DNA of 64,000 nt from Arenimonas fontis (lineage in GTDB: Bacteria; Pseudomonadota; Gammaproteobacteria; Xanthomonadales; Xanthomonadaceae). The DNA is taken from positions 124,001 to 188,000 of the forward strand of contig NZ_VUOD01000003.1 of NCBI RefSeq assembly GCF_008386465.1. The letters are read 5' to 3'. Positions 1-7,847 of the stretch are shown here, in pieces (the first letter of the stretch is position 1; every line of letters begins with the position of its first letter). Under the pieces are notes generated by a model. That model was not told where the DNA came from. It did no database searches and saw nothing but the letters and a program-made list of their open reading frames with translations. A program made the translations under genes and the position numbers.

Positions 1-537
1 GACAGCCTGGTCGCCCGCGCCCGCCGGGGCGAAGCCAGCGCATTCGAGCAGATCTACCGGAAGTTCGAGCGGCCGGTGTTCACACTGGCCCTGCGCCTGA
101 CCGGCGAACGCGAGGAAGCCCAGGAGGTTCTGCAGGACACCATGCTCAGGCTGCTGGACAGGATCGGCGAATTCCGCGGCGATGCCCCCTTCTGGGGATG
201 GCTGCGGCAGATCGCCGTGAACGAAACCCTGATGCGCCTGCGCAAGCGGGGGCGGCTGCCGCAAACCGAGGAGGCCGACGAAACCCGGCTGGAGGCGCAC
301 GAAACCCTGTTGCCGCCCGTCGCCGCCGACGCCGCCGTGCTGGCCCGCGCCCTGGCCGCCCTGCCGGATGCCACCCGCAGCGTGCTCTGGCTTTACCACG
401 CCGAGGGCTACACCCACGAGGAAATCGCCGGCCTGATGGGCCGCACCGCCAGTTTCTCCAAATCCCAGCTGGCGCGCGGTACCCGCCGCCTGCGCCAGCA
501 GCTTGGCATCGCACAGGAGGCCAATGCCCATGCCTGA
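1..537 (+). CDS. ECF-type RNA polymerase sigma factor, 5' end outside the window
   Basis: Sigma-70 family factor of the extracytoplasmic-function class, which directs core RNA polymerase to a small stress regulon. The reading frame is open from base 1, so the start codon lies upstream of the window. Region 2 is recognisable in the stretch with LTGEREEAQEVLQDTMLRL and the WGWLRQIAVN core. Region 4 carries the helix-turn-helix with LPDATRSVLWLYHAEGYTHEEIAGLMG. The order and short linker are those of ECF factors (about 180 residues). Its stop overlaps the next gene, an anti-sigma-like membrane protein, and a PDZ protein follows, so the three look like one operon. The regulon is not visible here. 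Confidence 0.93.
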   Translation, partial: DSLVARARRGEASAFEQIYRKFERPVFTLALRLTGEREEAQEVLQDTMLRLLDRIGEFRGDAPFWGWLRQIAVNETLMRLRKRGRLPQTEEADETRLEAHETLLPPVAADAAVLARALAALPDATRSVLWLYHAEGYTHEEIAGLMGRTASFSKSQLARGTRRLRQQLGIAQEANAHA

Positions 538-1111
538 CATCCGCCTGCCCGAATCCGAACCGCTGGAGATCGGCGCGGCCCTGGCGCGGCTGCCGCTGGA
601 ATCGCCCGACCGCAGCGCCTGGCCCCTGCTGGCCGAACGCCTGGCTGCCCGGGCGGCAGCGCCGCCGCCGCGGCCGCGCTGGCCGTTCGCCCTGGCCGCG
701 GCTGCCGCTTTGGCCCTGGCGATCGCCTTGCCGATGCTGCGATCGCCTGTGGACGACCCCGTGCTTCCCGGCCAAAGCGGCAGCCTGGTACAGGCCACAC
801 CGGAAAGCCCGGAAAGCCGGCTGCAGACCCTGATGGCCGAATCCGCCCGGCTCGAGCACGTGTTGGCGGCGATGCGCGACGACGGTCGGGCCGGCGCCGC
901 CACCGGCCTGCTGCTGGACCTGGAGTTCGAGGATCAGCTGCAGGGCCTGGACACGGCGCTGGCCCGCGAGGACCTGGCGCCGGAACAGCGCCTGCTGTTG
1001 TGGCGGCAGCGCGTGGACCTGCTGCGCGACTACACCGGCCTGCAGGGCACCCGGCAGTGGCTGGCCGCGGACGGCGGCCAGCTGGAAGGCGAACTGGTCG
1101 CCGTGTTCTGA
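530..1111 (+). CDS. putative membrane anti-sigma factor
   Basis: A 193-residue protein of unknown family whose position right after an ECF sigma gene suggests an anti-sigma role (inference). It has a cytoplasmic-looking N terminus of about 55 residues, one membrane helix (about residues 56-75, rich in Ala and Leu after PRWPF) and a periplasmic C-terminal half with helical, charged sequence. I see no HxxxCxxC zinc motif, so it is not a classical ZAS-type anti-sigma factor. The start at 530 is chosen because AGGAGG at 515-520 sits nine bases before it; an in-frame ATG at 524 is too close. The gene overlaps the sigma gene by eight bases, which implies translational coupling. Confidence 0.72.
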   Translation: MPDIRLPESEPLEIGAALARLPLESPDRSAWPLLAERLAARAAAPPPRPRWPFALAAAAALALAIALPMLRSPVDDPVLPGQSGSLVQATPESPESRLQTLMAESARLEHVLAAMRDDGRAGAATGLLLDLEFEDQLQGLDTALAREDLAPEQRLLLWRQRVDLLRDYTGLQGTRQWLAADGGQLEGELVAVF

Positions 1112-1130
1112 ACCCTCACGAGGAAACCCC

Positions 1131-2330
1131 ATGAAACTGCGAATGCTTTCCCTGATGCTGGCCGCCGCCTTGTCGGCGCCGGCGCCGGCGGCGGAAACCG
1201 GCGCCGACGCCGGAATCGAGGCGCGCCGCGCCGAACTGGCCGAAGCCCGCGAGCAGCTGGCCGAAGCCGCCCGCCGGGTCGCCGAGCTGCAACGACAGCT
1301 GATCGAGGAGGGCGCCACCGGCGAGGGTTTCGCCTACGGCTTCCGGGCGGCCTTGCAACGCCCTGGCATCGGCGTGGTGCTGGCCGGCAACGACGAGGCC
1401 GAAGGCGTGCGCCTGGCGGCGGTCACGCCCGGCGGCCCGGCCGACAAGGCCGGCCTGCGCGCCGGCGACGTGCTGGTATCGGTGCAGGGCCGGAAGATCG
1501 CCGGTCGCGGCGAAACCGCGGTGGACGCCGCCCGCGAGCTGTTGTCCGGCCTGGAAAAAGGCCAGACGCTGCGCTTGGGCTACCGGCGAGACGGCAAGGC
1601 CGGCACCGCCGAGGTGGTCGTGGACGACATCGGCCGCATCGCCCTGCTGCGCGCCGAGGAAGCCCGCGCCCATGCCGAGGCCATCGCCCGGGCCATGCCG
1701 GTGGTCGCGCCGGCGGTGGAAATGGAGATCGCCCGCCTTGCCGCTGCGCCCTGCGCCCCCGGCGACGAGGACTGCCGAATGCCGCGGCTGCTGGAGGCGT
1801 TCCGCTGGAACGGCCTGAACCTGGCGTCGGTGGACGCCAGGCTGGGCCGCTACTTCGGCACCGATCGCGGCGTGCTGGTGCTCAGCGCCGGCGAACTGCC
1901 GGAACTCGAACCCGGCGACGTGATCCAGCGCGTCGGCGGCGAGCCTGTGGACTCCCCGCGCGAGTTGATGCGTGCCCTGCGCGAAGGCAAGGCCGGCGAC
2001 AAGGTGAGCGTGGACGTACTGCGCGACCGCAAGCGCCGCAGCATCGAGCTGACCGTGCCCGAGGCGCCGAACTTCCGCTGGTTCGCCCCGCCGCCGCCAC
2101 CGGCGCCACCGGCGCCGCCCGCTCCCCCGGCGCCGCCCGCGCCTCCGAAGACCACGACCGGCGTGCCGGCAGCTCCGCCGGCACCTCCTGCGCCGCCGGC
2201 GCCGCCCGAGGATGCCGCCCTGGTGTTCGCCGACGGCGTGGTCGGCCGCATCGTTTCCCGCCAGCGCACCACCGCCGCCGACGGGTCCGTCACCGAGTAC
2301 GCGATGATCGAACTGGCGCCGGCAGACTGA
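1131..2330 (+). CDS. secreted double-PDZ protein with proline-rich segment
   Basis: Envelope protein of 399 residues. A signal peptide (about residues 1-21) is followed by an Ala/Glu-rich coiled coil (about 25-60). PDZ domain one (about 70-165) carries LAAVTPGGPADKAGLRAGD. PDZ domain two (about 235-310) carries LEPGDVIQRVGGEPVDSPRE. Then comes a run of PPAPP-type repeats (about 317-357) and a short C-terminal domain. No protease domain or Ser-His-Asp triad is visible, so it is not a DegP/DegS protease. Its place after the sigma and anti-sigma genes suggests a periplasmic sensor or adaptor for that pair; this is inference. Start chosen from a GAGGAAAC ribosome site shortly before the ATG. Confidence 0.85.
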   Translation: MKLRMLSLMLAAALSAPAPAAETGADAGIEARRAELAEAREQLAEAARRVAELQRQLIEEGATGEGFAYGFRAALQRPGIGVVLAGNDEAEGVRLAAVTPGGPADKAGLRAGDVLVSVQGRKIAGRGETAVDAARELLSGLEKGQTLRLGYRRDGKAGTAEVVVDDIGRIALLRAEEARAHAEAIARAMPVVAPAVEMEIARLAAAPCAPGDEDCRMPRLLEAFRWNGLNLASVDARLGRYFGTDRGVLVLSAGELPELEPGDVIQRVGGEPVDSPRELMRALREGKAGDKVSVDVLRDRKRRSIELTVPEAPNFRWFAPPPPPAPPAPPAPPAPPAPPKTTTGVPAAPPAPPAPPAPPEDAALVFADGVVGRIVSRQRTTAADGSVTEYAMIELAPAD

Positions 2331-2339
2331 AGGCAGGCC

Positions 2340-2365
2340 GGGCGCGCCCTCTTGCCGGCGCGCCC
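2340..2365. terminator. GC hairpin between convergent genes
   Basis: A perfect nine-base inverted repeat, GGGCGCGCC and GGCGCGCCC, separated by eight bases, lies between the convergent PDZ and DUF6607 genes. It lacks a T run on either strand, so an intrinsic terminator role is only possible. Confidence 0.4.
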
Positions 2366-2375
2366 CGCCATCGTC

Positions 2376-3377
2376 TCAGCGGCGGCCCAGGCGGGCGTCT
2401 TCCGGAGGCAGCACCTGGACGTAGCGGTCGAAGATGGCCGCGATCTCTCCGTCCGACACCGACTCGCCCCGGGCGACGCGGTCGGCCTGGCGGAAGGTCG
2501 CCTCGATCACCGGCATGCCGTCCACCGCCGTGTCCAGGCGAACGCCGCCGGCGGCCAGACGCCGGTTCCACTCGGCACGCACCCGTGCCCAGTAGCCGCG
2601 GGTCGCCTCCCAGTAGCGATAGGCGGGCCCGAAATCGACCGCGTCGGTGCGCCGGTAGTCGTTGAAGCCGAACTCGCGCACCAGGGTTCGCATGCCGTCG
2701 GCCGTGCGCACGGTCTTGGTGTTGTCCTGCTCGTGGGTCCACCCGCCGGGCACGACGGTGTGGCGGTTCTCAACATTCAGGGCGTTGTAGTCTTCGCGCT
2801 TGCTGTATTCGCGCCGCGGCAGCGGCCGCCAGCCGCGGTCCGAGGTCCAGGTGGAGACACCGTAGCGGTGGTTCCAGCGGCCGGTGCCGCAGTAGCGCGG
2901 CGCGTCGCTGACCTCGAACACGCACTGGGTCCAGCTGCCGGCGATCCGCTCGGCCGGCACCGCTCGCAGCCGCCAGGTCTGCTCGTCGCTGAACTCGAAG
3001 CGCTCGCCGGCCTGGTACTGCCAGTCCTGTCGCCAATGCTTGGTGACGTGGCCGTCGCGCGACACCAGCAGGTGCTGCAGGACGATCCGGTCGCCACTGT
3101 CCTCGACCAGGATCACCACCTCGTTGCCGCCGCTGTGCTGGTCCGGCTTGCGCTCGTAGGCGGGCGCCAGGATCACGGTCTCCCGGAAGTCGAACTGCAC
3201 GCGGTACTCGCCCAGCATGCCGAGGATGGCCTTGCGGTCGGCTTCGAAGGCCGCCGTGTCGGCCACCGTGTCGGACGCCGGTGCCGGCAGGGCGGTTTCG
3301 GCGTTGACGGCACCCCGACTGGCACAGCCGGTCAGGGCCGCCAGCAGCAGCAACGGAAGGAAGGTCTTGCTATTCAT
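2376..3377 (-). CDS. DUF6607-type lipoprotein, partner of the TonB receptor
   Basis: A 333-residue secreted protein. The N terminus is a lipoprotein signal with lipobox LTGC at about residues 15-18. The rest is rich in Trp, Tyr and charged residues and looks like an all-beta periplasmic domain; I recognise it as the DUF6607 family, whose function is not known. It lies 40 bases behind the TonB-dependent receptor on the same strand and should share its Fur-controlled promoter. A role in heme or iron acquisition is therefore a reasonable inference, not a demonstrated one. No catalytic motif was seen. Confidence 0.8.
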   Translation of the reverse strand: MNSKTFLPLLLLAALTGCASRGAVNAETALPAPASDTVADTAAFEADRKAILGMLGEYRVQFDFRETVILAPAYERKPDQHSGGNEVVILVEDSGDRIVLQHLLVSRDGHVTKHWRQDWQYQAGERFEFSDEQTWRLRAVPAERIAGSWTQCVFEVSDAPRYCGTGRWNHRYGVSTWTSDRGWRPLPRREYSKREDYNALNVENRHTVVPGGWTHEQDNTKTVRTADGMRTLVREFGFNDYRRTDAVDFGPAYRYWEATRGYWARVRAEWNRRLAAGGVRLDTAVDGMPVIEATFRQADRVARGESVSDGEIAAIFDRYVQVLPPEDARLGRR

Positions 3378-3417
3378 TGTCGGTCTCCGGAGGTCTGGCC
3401 TTGACGGGAAACCGGCT

Positions 3418-5616
3418 TCACCACTGCAGCCTCAGGCTGAGGGCGGCGTGCCGGCCGGGTCGGGTGTAACGGTCCAGTACGGGGCTGTCGGCGGCGACGC
3501 CGGGCACGTCGGCCCAGTCCCAGTAACGGCGGTCGGTCAGGTTGAACAGACCGATGTCGAGGCTGGCGCCGGGCGCGAAGTTCCAGTGCGCCAGCAGGTC
3601 GAGCACGCCGTAGCCCGGCGGCGCGAAGGCCGGCTGACCGGGAGAGAGGTCGGCCAGCCGGTCCTTGCGCCGGGCGAAGTTGCCCACCAGTTCCACGCCC
3701 CACAGCTCGGCCTCGTAGGCAAGACCGAGCACGGCCCGGGCCGGATCCACCGAACGCAGCGGCTCGCCGCTGGTCCGGTCGTCGCCGTGCTGCCAGGACG
3801 CCGCCGCCCGCAGCGACCAGCCCTCCAGCGCATCCGACACGAGCGCGAGGTCCAGCCCGGCCTTGAACTCGGCGCCCTGGATGCGGGCACGGGACAGGTT
3901 GCGCGACTGGAACACCATCAGGCCCTGCTGGTTGAAGCCGAGAAAGACCAGGGACTCGATGAAGTCCTCGTAGTCGTTGCGGTAGGCGGCCAGCTGCAGC
4001 CAGCCGTAGTCGCCGCGATGGCGCAGGCCGAGCTCGTAGCCGCGGCTCTTCTCCGGCTTCAGGTCGGGGTTGGGGATGGCCGTGTAGCCGAAGGCCAGGT
4101 TGGTGAAACCGAGGTTGACGTCGCTGTAGGGCGGCGCACGGAAGCCGTGCGCGTATCCGGCGTACAGCGACCAGCCGGCGCCGAGGTCCCGGACCAGACC
4201 CAGTTTCGGCGAGACGGCCGTGTCGCTCAGGCCGGCGACGGCGATGCCCGGATTGTCCGCATCGAAGATCGCGTCCGGCTCGGGATCCAGCTCGAAGCGA
4301 TCTATCCGGAGGCCCGGCACCAGACGCAGCCGGCCGTCGCCAAAGCGGATTTCGTCCTGCAAGAACAGCGCCGCGCCGGTGACGGTGCTGATCGGGAAAT
4401 CGCGCACCGGGAACACGTCCGGCGGCACCACCGGCGTGGCGATGCCGGTGGCCGGATCGATGGCCAGGCCGTCGCGCTTCTGCCGCACTTCCGTGCGGGT
4501 CAGCTCCAGGCCCCAGGTCAGGTCGTGGTCGAGCTGACCGGTTTCCACCGCCTTGCGTGCCACCATCTCGAGGCCGTACAGGCGCTGGTCGAAATCGAAG
4601 CGGCGCTGGCGAAGGGTTCCGTTGCCGCGCGCTTCGAAAGTGTCCTGGACGGTCTGGCTGTCCTGGCGATAGAGCTGCCACTCCAGCGAGTCCATCAGCG
4701 GCGAGCGCATGCCCCACCATTCGTGCTGCAGGGACAGGCGCGCGCGTGTCTGCAGGTCCTCGCCGCTCAGGGAGCGGGTGAGCGCGCTCACGGCGGTGAG
4801 CACGTCGGTGTCCACCCGATCCTCGTTGCCTTCGACGGTGAGGCGGAACCGGTGGTCTTCCGCCGGATCGAACACCAGCTTGGCCAGCAGCGACTTGCCC
4901 CGGCTGTCCTGGGGGTTGGGGCGGGTGCGGCCGGCGCCGACGCCGCCGTCCTCGCCCATGTTGTCGGTTTCCTGGCCCTTGCGGCCGCCGACCGCGAGCA
5001 GACCGGACCAGCGTTCGCCGGCCCAGGCGCCGGTGGCGCCGGTGAACAGGCCGCGGGTATCGCCCTGGTAGCCGAACTTGAGCCCGATGTGACTGTCTCC
5101 GTCGTCGCCAAGGTAGTCCTCCGGATCCTTGGTGACGAAGGACACCACGCCGCCCAGCGCATCCGAACCGTACAGCGCGCTGGCCGGACCGCGAACGATC
5201 TCGACCGCCTTGAGCGTGTCCAGATCGACGAAATTGCGGTTGGCGTTGGAGAAGCTGCCGATCGAGAAGGCATCCGATACCGGAATGCCGTCGGTCTGGA
5301 TCAGGACGCGGTTGCCGTCCAGGCCGCGGATACGGAACCCGCCCAGGCCGAAACGGCCGAACGAGGACGTCACCGATACGCCCGGCTCGTAGCGCACCAG
5401 GTCCTTGATGTCGCGCGCCAGCTGCCGGTCCAGCTCTTCACGGGTGAGCACGCTGACCGTGGCCGGAACTTCGGCCAGGGCTCGCTCGTTGCGTGTGGCG
5501 GTGACGGTGACGGCGTCGAGTGTGGTCGCGTCGACGCCCGCCGCCGGCTCGGGCGAGGCGGTCGCGATCGCGGGAAAGACCAGGGCGGTGGCCAGGGCAA
5601 GCGGATGCAGTCGCAA
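3418..5616 (-). CDS. TonB-dependent heme/hemoglobin-type outer membrane receptor
   Basis: Outer membrane gated beta-barrel of 732 residues. A signal peptide (about 1-20) precedes the plug domain (about 35-150), with VTVTATRNERALAEVPATVS and IRGLDGNRVLIQTDGIPVSD. The 22-strand barrel ends in the aromatic C terminus LSLRLQW. A FRAP box (AHGFRAPPYSDVNLGF) followed by a NPDLKPEKSRGYELG segment is typical of heme/hemoglobin receptors of the TonB haemoglobin/transferrin/lactoferrin family. The substrate is inferred from these boxes. A Fur box overlaps its promoter, so it should be derepressed under iron limitation. The DUF6607 lipoprotein gene follows in the same operon. Confidence 0.92.
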   Translation of the reverse strand: MRLHPLALATALVFPAIATASPEPAAGVDATTLDAVTVTATRNERALAEVPATVSVLTREELDRQLARDIKDLVRYEPGVSVTSSFGRFGLGGFRIRGLDGNRVLIQTDGIPVSDAFSIGSFSNANRNFVDLDTLKAVEIVRGPASALYGSDALGGVVSFVTKDPEDYLGDDGDSHIGLKFGYQGDTRGLFTGATGAWAGERWSGLLAVGGRKGQETDNMGEDGGVGAGRTRPNPQDSRGKSLLAKLVFDPAEDHRFRLTVEGNEDRVDTDVLTAVSALTRSLSGEDLQTRARLSLQHEWWGMRSPLMDSLEWQLYRQDSQTVQDTFEARGNGTLRQRRFDFDQRLYGLEMVARKAVETGQLDHDLTWGLELTRTEVRQKRDGLAIDPATGIATPVVPPDVFPVRDFPISTVTGAALFLQDEIRFGDGRLRLVPGLRIDRFELDPEPDAIFDADNPGIAVAGLSDTAVSPKLGLVRDLGAGWSLYAGYAHGFRAPPYSDVNLGFTNLAFGYTAIPNPDLKPEKSRGYELGLRHRGDYGWLQLAAYRNDYEDFIESLVFLGFNQQGLMVFQSRNLSRARIQGAEFKAGLDLALVSDALEGWSLRAAASWQHGDDRTSGEPLRSVDPARAVLGLAYEAELWGVELVGNFARRKDRLADLSPGQPAFAPPGYGVLDLLAHWNFAPGASLDIGLFNLTDRRYWDWADVPGVAADSPVLDRYTRPGRHAALSLRLQW

Positions 5617-5732
5617 GGTCGGTGTCCTCCGGGAAGGCGCGCAAGACGCGCCTGGGTACGCAGCGGGGAGGCTGGCGTTCCGGGGAACCGGTCGCGGGGC
5701 GACGGGCCGGCAAGCTGGCTTCGGGGCGAGAG

Positions 5733-5760
5733 ATGATAATAGTTCTCATTTTTGAGTCAA
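5733..5760 (-). promoter_or_regulatory. promoter of the TonB receptor operon
   Basis: On the minus strand a -35 TTGACT (5760-5755) and a -10 TATCAT (5738-5733) are separated by 16 bases, 117 bases ahead of the receptor start. The Fur box lies on top of it, as expected for iron repression. Confidence 0.65.
5734..5748. promoter_or_regulatory. Fur box
   Basis: TGATAATAGTTCTCA matches the 7-1-7 Fur consensus TGATAATNATTATCA at 12 of 14 defined positions. It is one of the few AT-rich stretches in this GC-rich segment and overlaps the receptor promoter. Iron-loaded Fur would block transcription of the receptor and DUF6607 genes. Confidence 0.8.
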
Positions 5761-5787
5761 GCCGGGCAGGGCCCGCCGGTTTGCCGA

Positions 5788-5793
5788 TACAAT
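5788..5793 (+). promoter_or_regulatory. -10 element for the Mn riboswitch transcript
   Basis: TACAAT (preceded by GA) stands about 18 bases ahead of the riboswitch aptamer. No convincing -35 hexamer was found at the standard distance. Initiation would fall near 5800. Confidence 0.5.
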
Positions 5794-5810
5794 GCCGCCC
5801 GCTTTCCCTG

Positions 5811-5915
5811 GCTTCGGGGAGTAGCCCGGCCCTTCGGGGCCTCCGCGCGTCAACACGCTTGGCAACCGCCATGGCGCACGGGCAAGGCAGGGCCTTGCGG
5901 GCAAGACCGAAGGCC
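5811..5915 (+). promoter_or_regulatory. yybP-ykoY manganese riboswitch
   Basis: The leader carries the hallmark segments of the yybP-ykoY aptamer: GGGGAGTAG at 5816-5824, CGTCAACA at 5848-5855, and a downstream GGGCAAG...GGGCAAGACC region that would form the remaining helices. This class senses Mn2+ and usually turns on Mn-export genes. The next gene is a GDT1/UPF0016 family transporter, one of the known targets of this class. The identity rests on recognition of the conserved blocks; a covariance search was not run. Confidence 0.85.
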
Positions 5916-5930
5916 GGCGTTCCGCCACCC

Positions 5931-5977
5931 GGGCCGGGTCGCGGCGCGCCCGCCTTCCCTTGCCCTCGACCCGGCCC
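5931..5977 (+). promoter_or_regulatory. long stem abutting the GDT1 ribosome site (candidate expression platform)
   Basis: GGGCCGGGTCG (5931-5941) and CGACCCGGCCC (5967-5977) form an 11-base perfect stem. The 3' arm ends one base before the Shine-Dalgarno GGAG at 5979-5982. There is no T run, so control of translation is more likely than termination. How it couples to the aptamer is inference. Confidence 0.5.
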
Positions 5978-5988
5978 CGGAGTTCTGC

Positions 5989-6558
5989 TTGGACGCGCTG
6001 CTTCTCTCCACTCTCGCCGTCGCCGTCGCCGAGATCGGCGACAAGACCCAACTGCTGGCCCTGCTGCTGGCCGCGCGCTACCGGCGCGCGCTGCCAGTGA
6101 TTGCCGGCATCCTGGTCGCCACGCTGCTCAACCATGCTGCCGCCGCCTGGGTCGGCGCCTGGGTGGCAGCCTGGCTGGATCCGGCCTGGCTGCGCTGGAT
6201 CGTCGCCGCCTGTTTCCTGGGGGTGGCGGTCTGGGCGCTGATCCCGGATCGTCTGGACGCGGACGGATCGGCGGCGGCGCCACGGCTCGGGCCGTTCCTC
6301 GCCACCGCATTCGCCTTTTTCCTGGTCGAGATCGGCGACAAGACCCAGGTCGCGACGGTGGTACTGGCAGCGCACTACGAGCCGCTGTGGCAGGTGATCG
6401 CCGGCACCACCCTCGGCATGGCCCTGGCCAACGTGCCGGTGGTGCTGCTCGGTTCGCGTTTCGCCGCCCGCCTGCCCTTGCAGGCGGCGCGCCGGATCGC
6501 GGCGGCCTTGTTCGTGGCGCTGGCGCTATGGGTGGCCCTGGCCGGACCGGGGGCCTGA
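5989..6558 (+). CDS. GDT1/TMEM165 (UPF0016) family cation exporter
   Basis: Inner membrane protein of 189 residues with about six helices in two repeats, each carrying the family signature EIGDKTQ (about residues 13-19 and 109-115). The acidic and polar residues of the two motifs form the cation site. Bacterial members export Mn2+ (some family members also move Ca2+). The preceding Mn riboswitch supports Mn efflux. The start is taken as TTG at 5989, because GGAG lies six bases before it and the protein then begins just before its first helix. The open frame runs further upstream, but through the riboswitch. Confidence 0.86.
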   Translation: MDALLLSTLAVAVAEIGDKTQLLALLLAARYRRALPVIAGILVATLLNHAAAAWVGAWVAAWLDPAWLRWIVAACFLGVAVWALIPDRLDADGSAAAPRLGPFLATAFAFFLVEIGDKTQVATVVLAAHYEPLWQVIAGTTLGMALANVPVVLLGSRFAARLPLQAARRIAAALFVALALWVALAGPGA

Positions 6559-6643
6559 CCCGCGCCGGCAAGCGCCTCGCCCTGACAGGAACCCGGGGCG
6601 ACCGCTATGCTCGCCTGCCCGTGCCAAGGCCACGACCCCCCGC

Positions 6644-7777
6644 GTGAGCACCCTGAGCGAAACTCTGGCCGACCTTTCCGCGGCGCTGCGCGAGCGGCCC
6701 GACGACATCCTGCTGGAGGTCGCCGCCGGCGGCGAACTGCTGGTGGCCCGGTTGCGGGTCTTCCTGTCGGCGCTGCTGCTCGGACTGCCACTGCTCAACC
6801 ATCTGGCCGGCGGCACCCCCGGCGAAACCCTGGCCGGCCTGGCCGGCGTCGTCCTGGTGCTGTTGCTCAGCCAACTATGGCTGCATCTGGCCGGCAGCGA
6901 GCGCCGGCGGGCCTGGCTGCCCAGCGTGTCGTCCGCCTTCGACGTGAGTGTGGTCAGTTTCGTGCTGGTGCTGCTGGCCTTGAACGACCCGGTGGCCGCG
7001 CTCAACAGCACCGTGGTCTGGTCCTGCTACCTGCTGGCGGTCTTCGCCACGGCCCTGCGTCACGACCTTCGGGTCACGCTGCTGGCCGGCAGCCTGGCCC
7101 TGGGGCAGTCGGCGCTGATCTGGCTGGGCGTGGTGGCGATGGCGGACGGGCCGCTGGTGTCGGCCACCTACGGCGAGGTCAGCACCGGCACCCAGTTGCA
7201 GCGCATCGTCCTGCTGGCCGCCGTCACGATCGTAACGACCTTGACGGTGTTCCGTACCCAGCGCCTGACCCGCATCTCGGGCACCGATGGCCTGACCGGC
7301 CTGCCCAACCGCACCTACCTCAACACCCGCCTGCCGCACTTGGTGGCACGCGCCCGGGCCCGCGGCGAGACCCTGAGTCTGGCCATCGTGGACCTGGACA
7401 ACTTCCGCCACATCAACACCGAACTCGGCCACCTGGCCGGCGATCGCGCCCTTCGCCATGCGGTCCGGGTGCTGCGGCAGCAGCTGGCGCGCGAGGAACC
7501 GATGATCAGGGCCGGCGGCGAGGAATTCGTGCTGCTGTTGCGCCTGCCGACCGGCGCCGCCTGGGAGCGTCTCGAAGCCCTGCGCCAGAAGCTCGAAGCC
7601 GAGCCGTTCGTGCCGGAACCGGGGGCGGAACCTCGCAAGCTGACCCTCAGCGCGGGCGTGGCCAACTGCCCACAGGACGCCAATGACCTGTCCGGGCTGA
7701 TGAAACGCGCCGACCTGCGCCTCCGCCTGGCCAAGCGCGCCGGCCGCAACCGGGTGGTGGCGCGGGACGAAGCCTGA
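6644..7777 (+). CDS. membrane-bound diguanylate cyclase (GGDEF domain)
   Basis: A 377-residue protein that should make cyclic di-GMP from two GTP. The N-terminal half has about six hydrophobic helices (residues about 35-205). The GGDEF domain follows (about 215-375), with DGLTGLPNRTYLNTRL at its start and the active signature GGEEF. The position of the inhibitory RxxD site before GGEEF reads AREE, so product inhibition by c-di-GMP through that site is probably absent. No known ligand-sensing domain name fits the membrane part. Start is GTG; ATG alternatives would cut into the conserved N terminus. It stands alone between two transport genes. Confidence 0.88.
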   Translation: MSTLSETLADLSAALRERPDDILLEVAAGGELLVARLRVFLSALLLGLPLLNHLAGGTPGETLAGLAGVVLVLLLSQLWLHLAGSERRRAWLPSVSSAFDVSVVSFVLVLLALNDPVAALNSTVVWSCYLLAVFATALRHDLRVTLLAGSLALGQSALIWLGVVAMADGPLVSATYGEVSTGTQLQRIVLLAAVTIVTTLTVFRTQRLTRISGTDGLTGLPNRTYLNTRLPHLVARARARGETLSLAIVDLDNFRHINTELGHLAGDRALRHAVRVLRQQLAREEPMIRAGGEEFVLLLRLPTGAAWERLEALRQKLEAEPFVPEPGAEPRKLTLSAGVANCPQDANDLSGLMKRADLRLRLAKRAGRNRVVARDEA

Positions 7778-7847
7778 GCCGGCCGTCCTTGCCGGGGCTC
7801 CGGGCCTGCTCTACGCTGCCGCCATTTGCCCAGGGGACCGCATCCGC

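Noticed and set aside
3217-5736. 839-codon open frame on the plus strand across the TonB receptor
   Set aside because: It is antisense to a clearly conserved receptor; long antisense frames are expected at this GC content and the translation has no recognisable domain.
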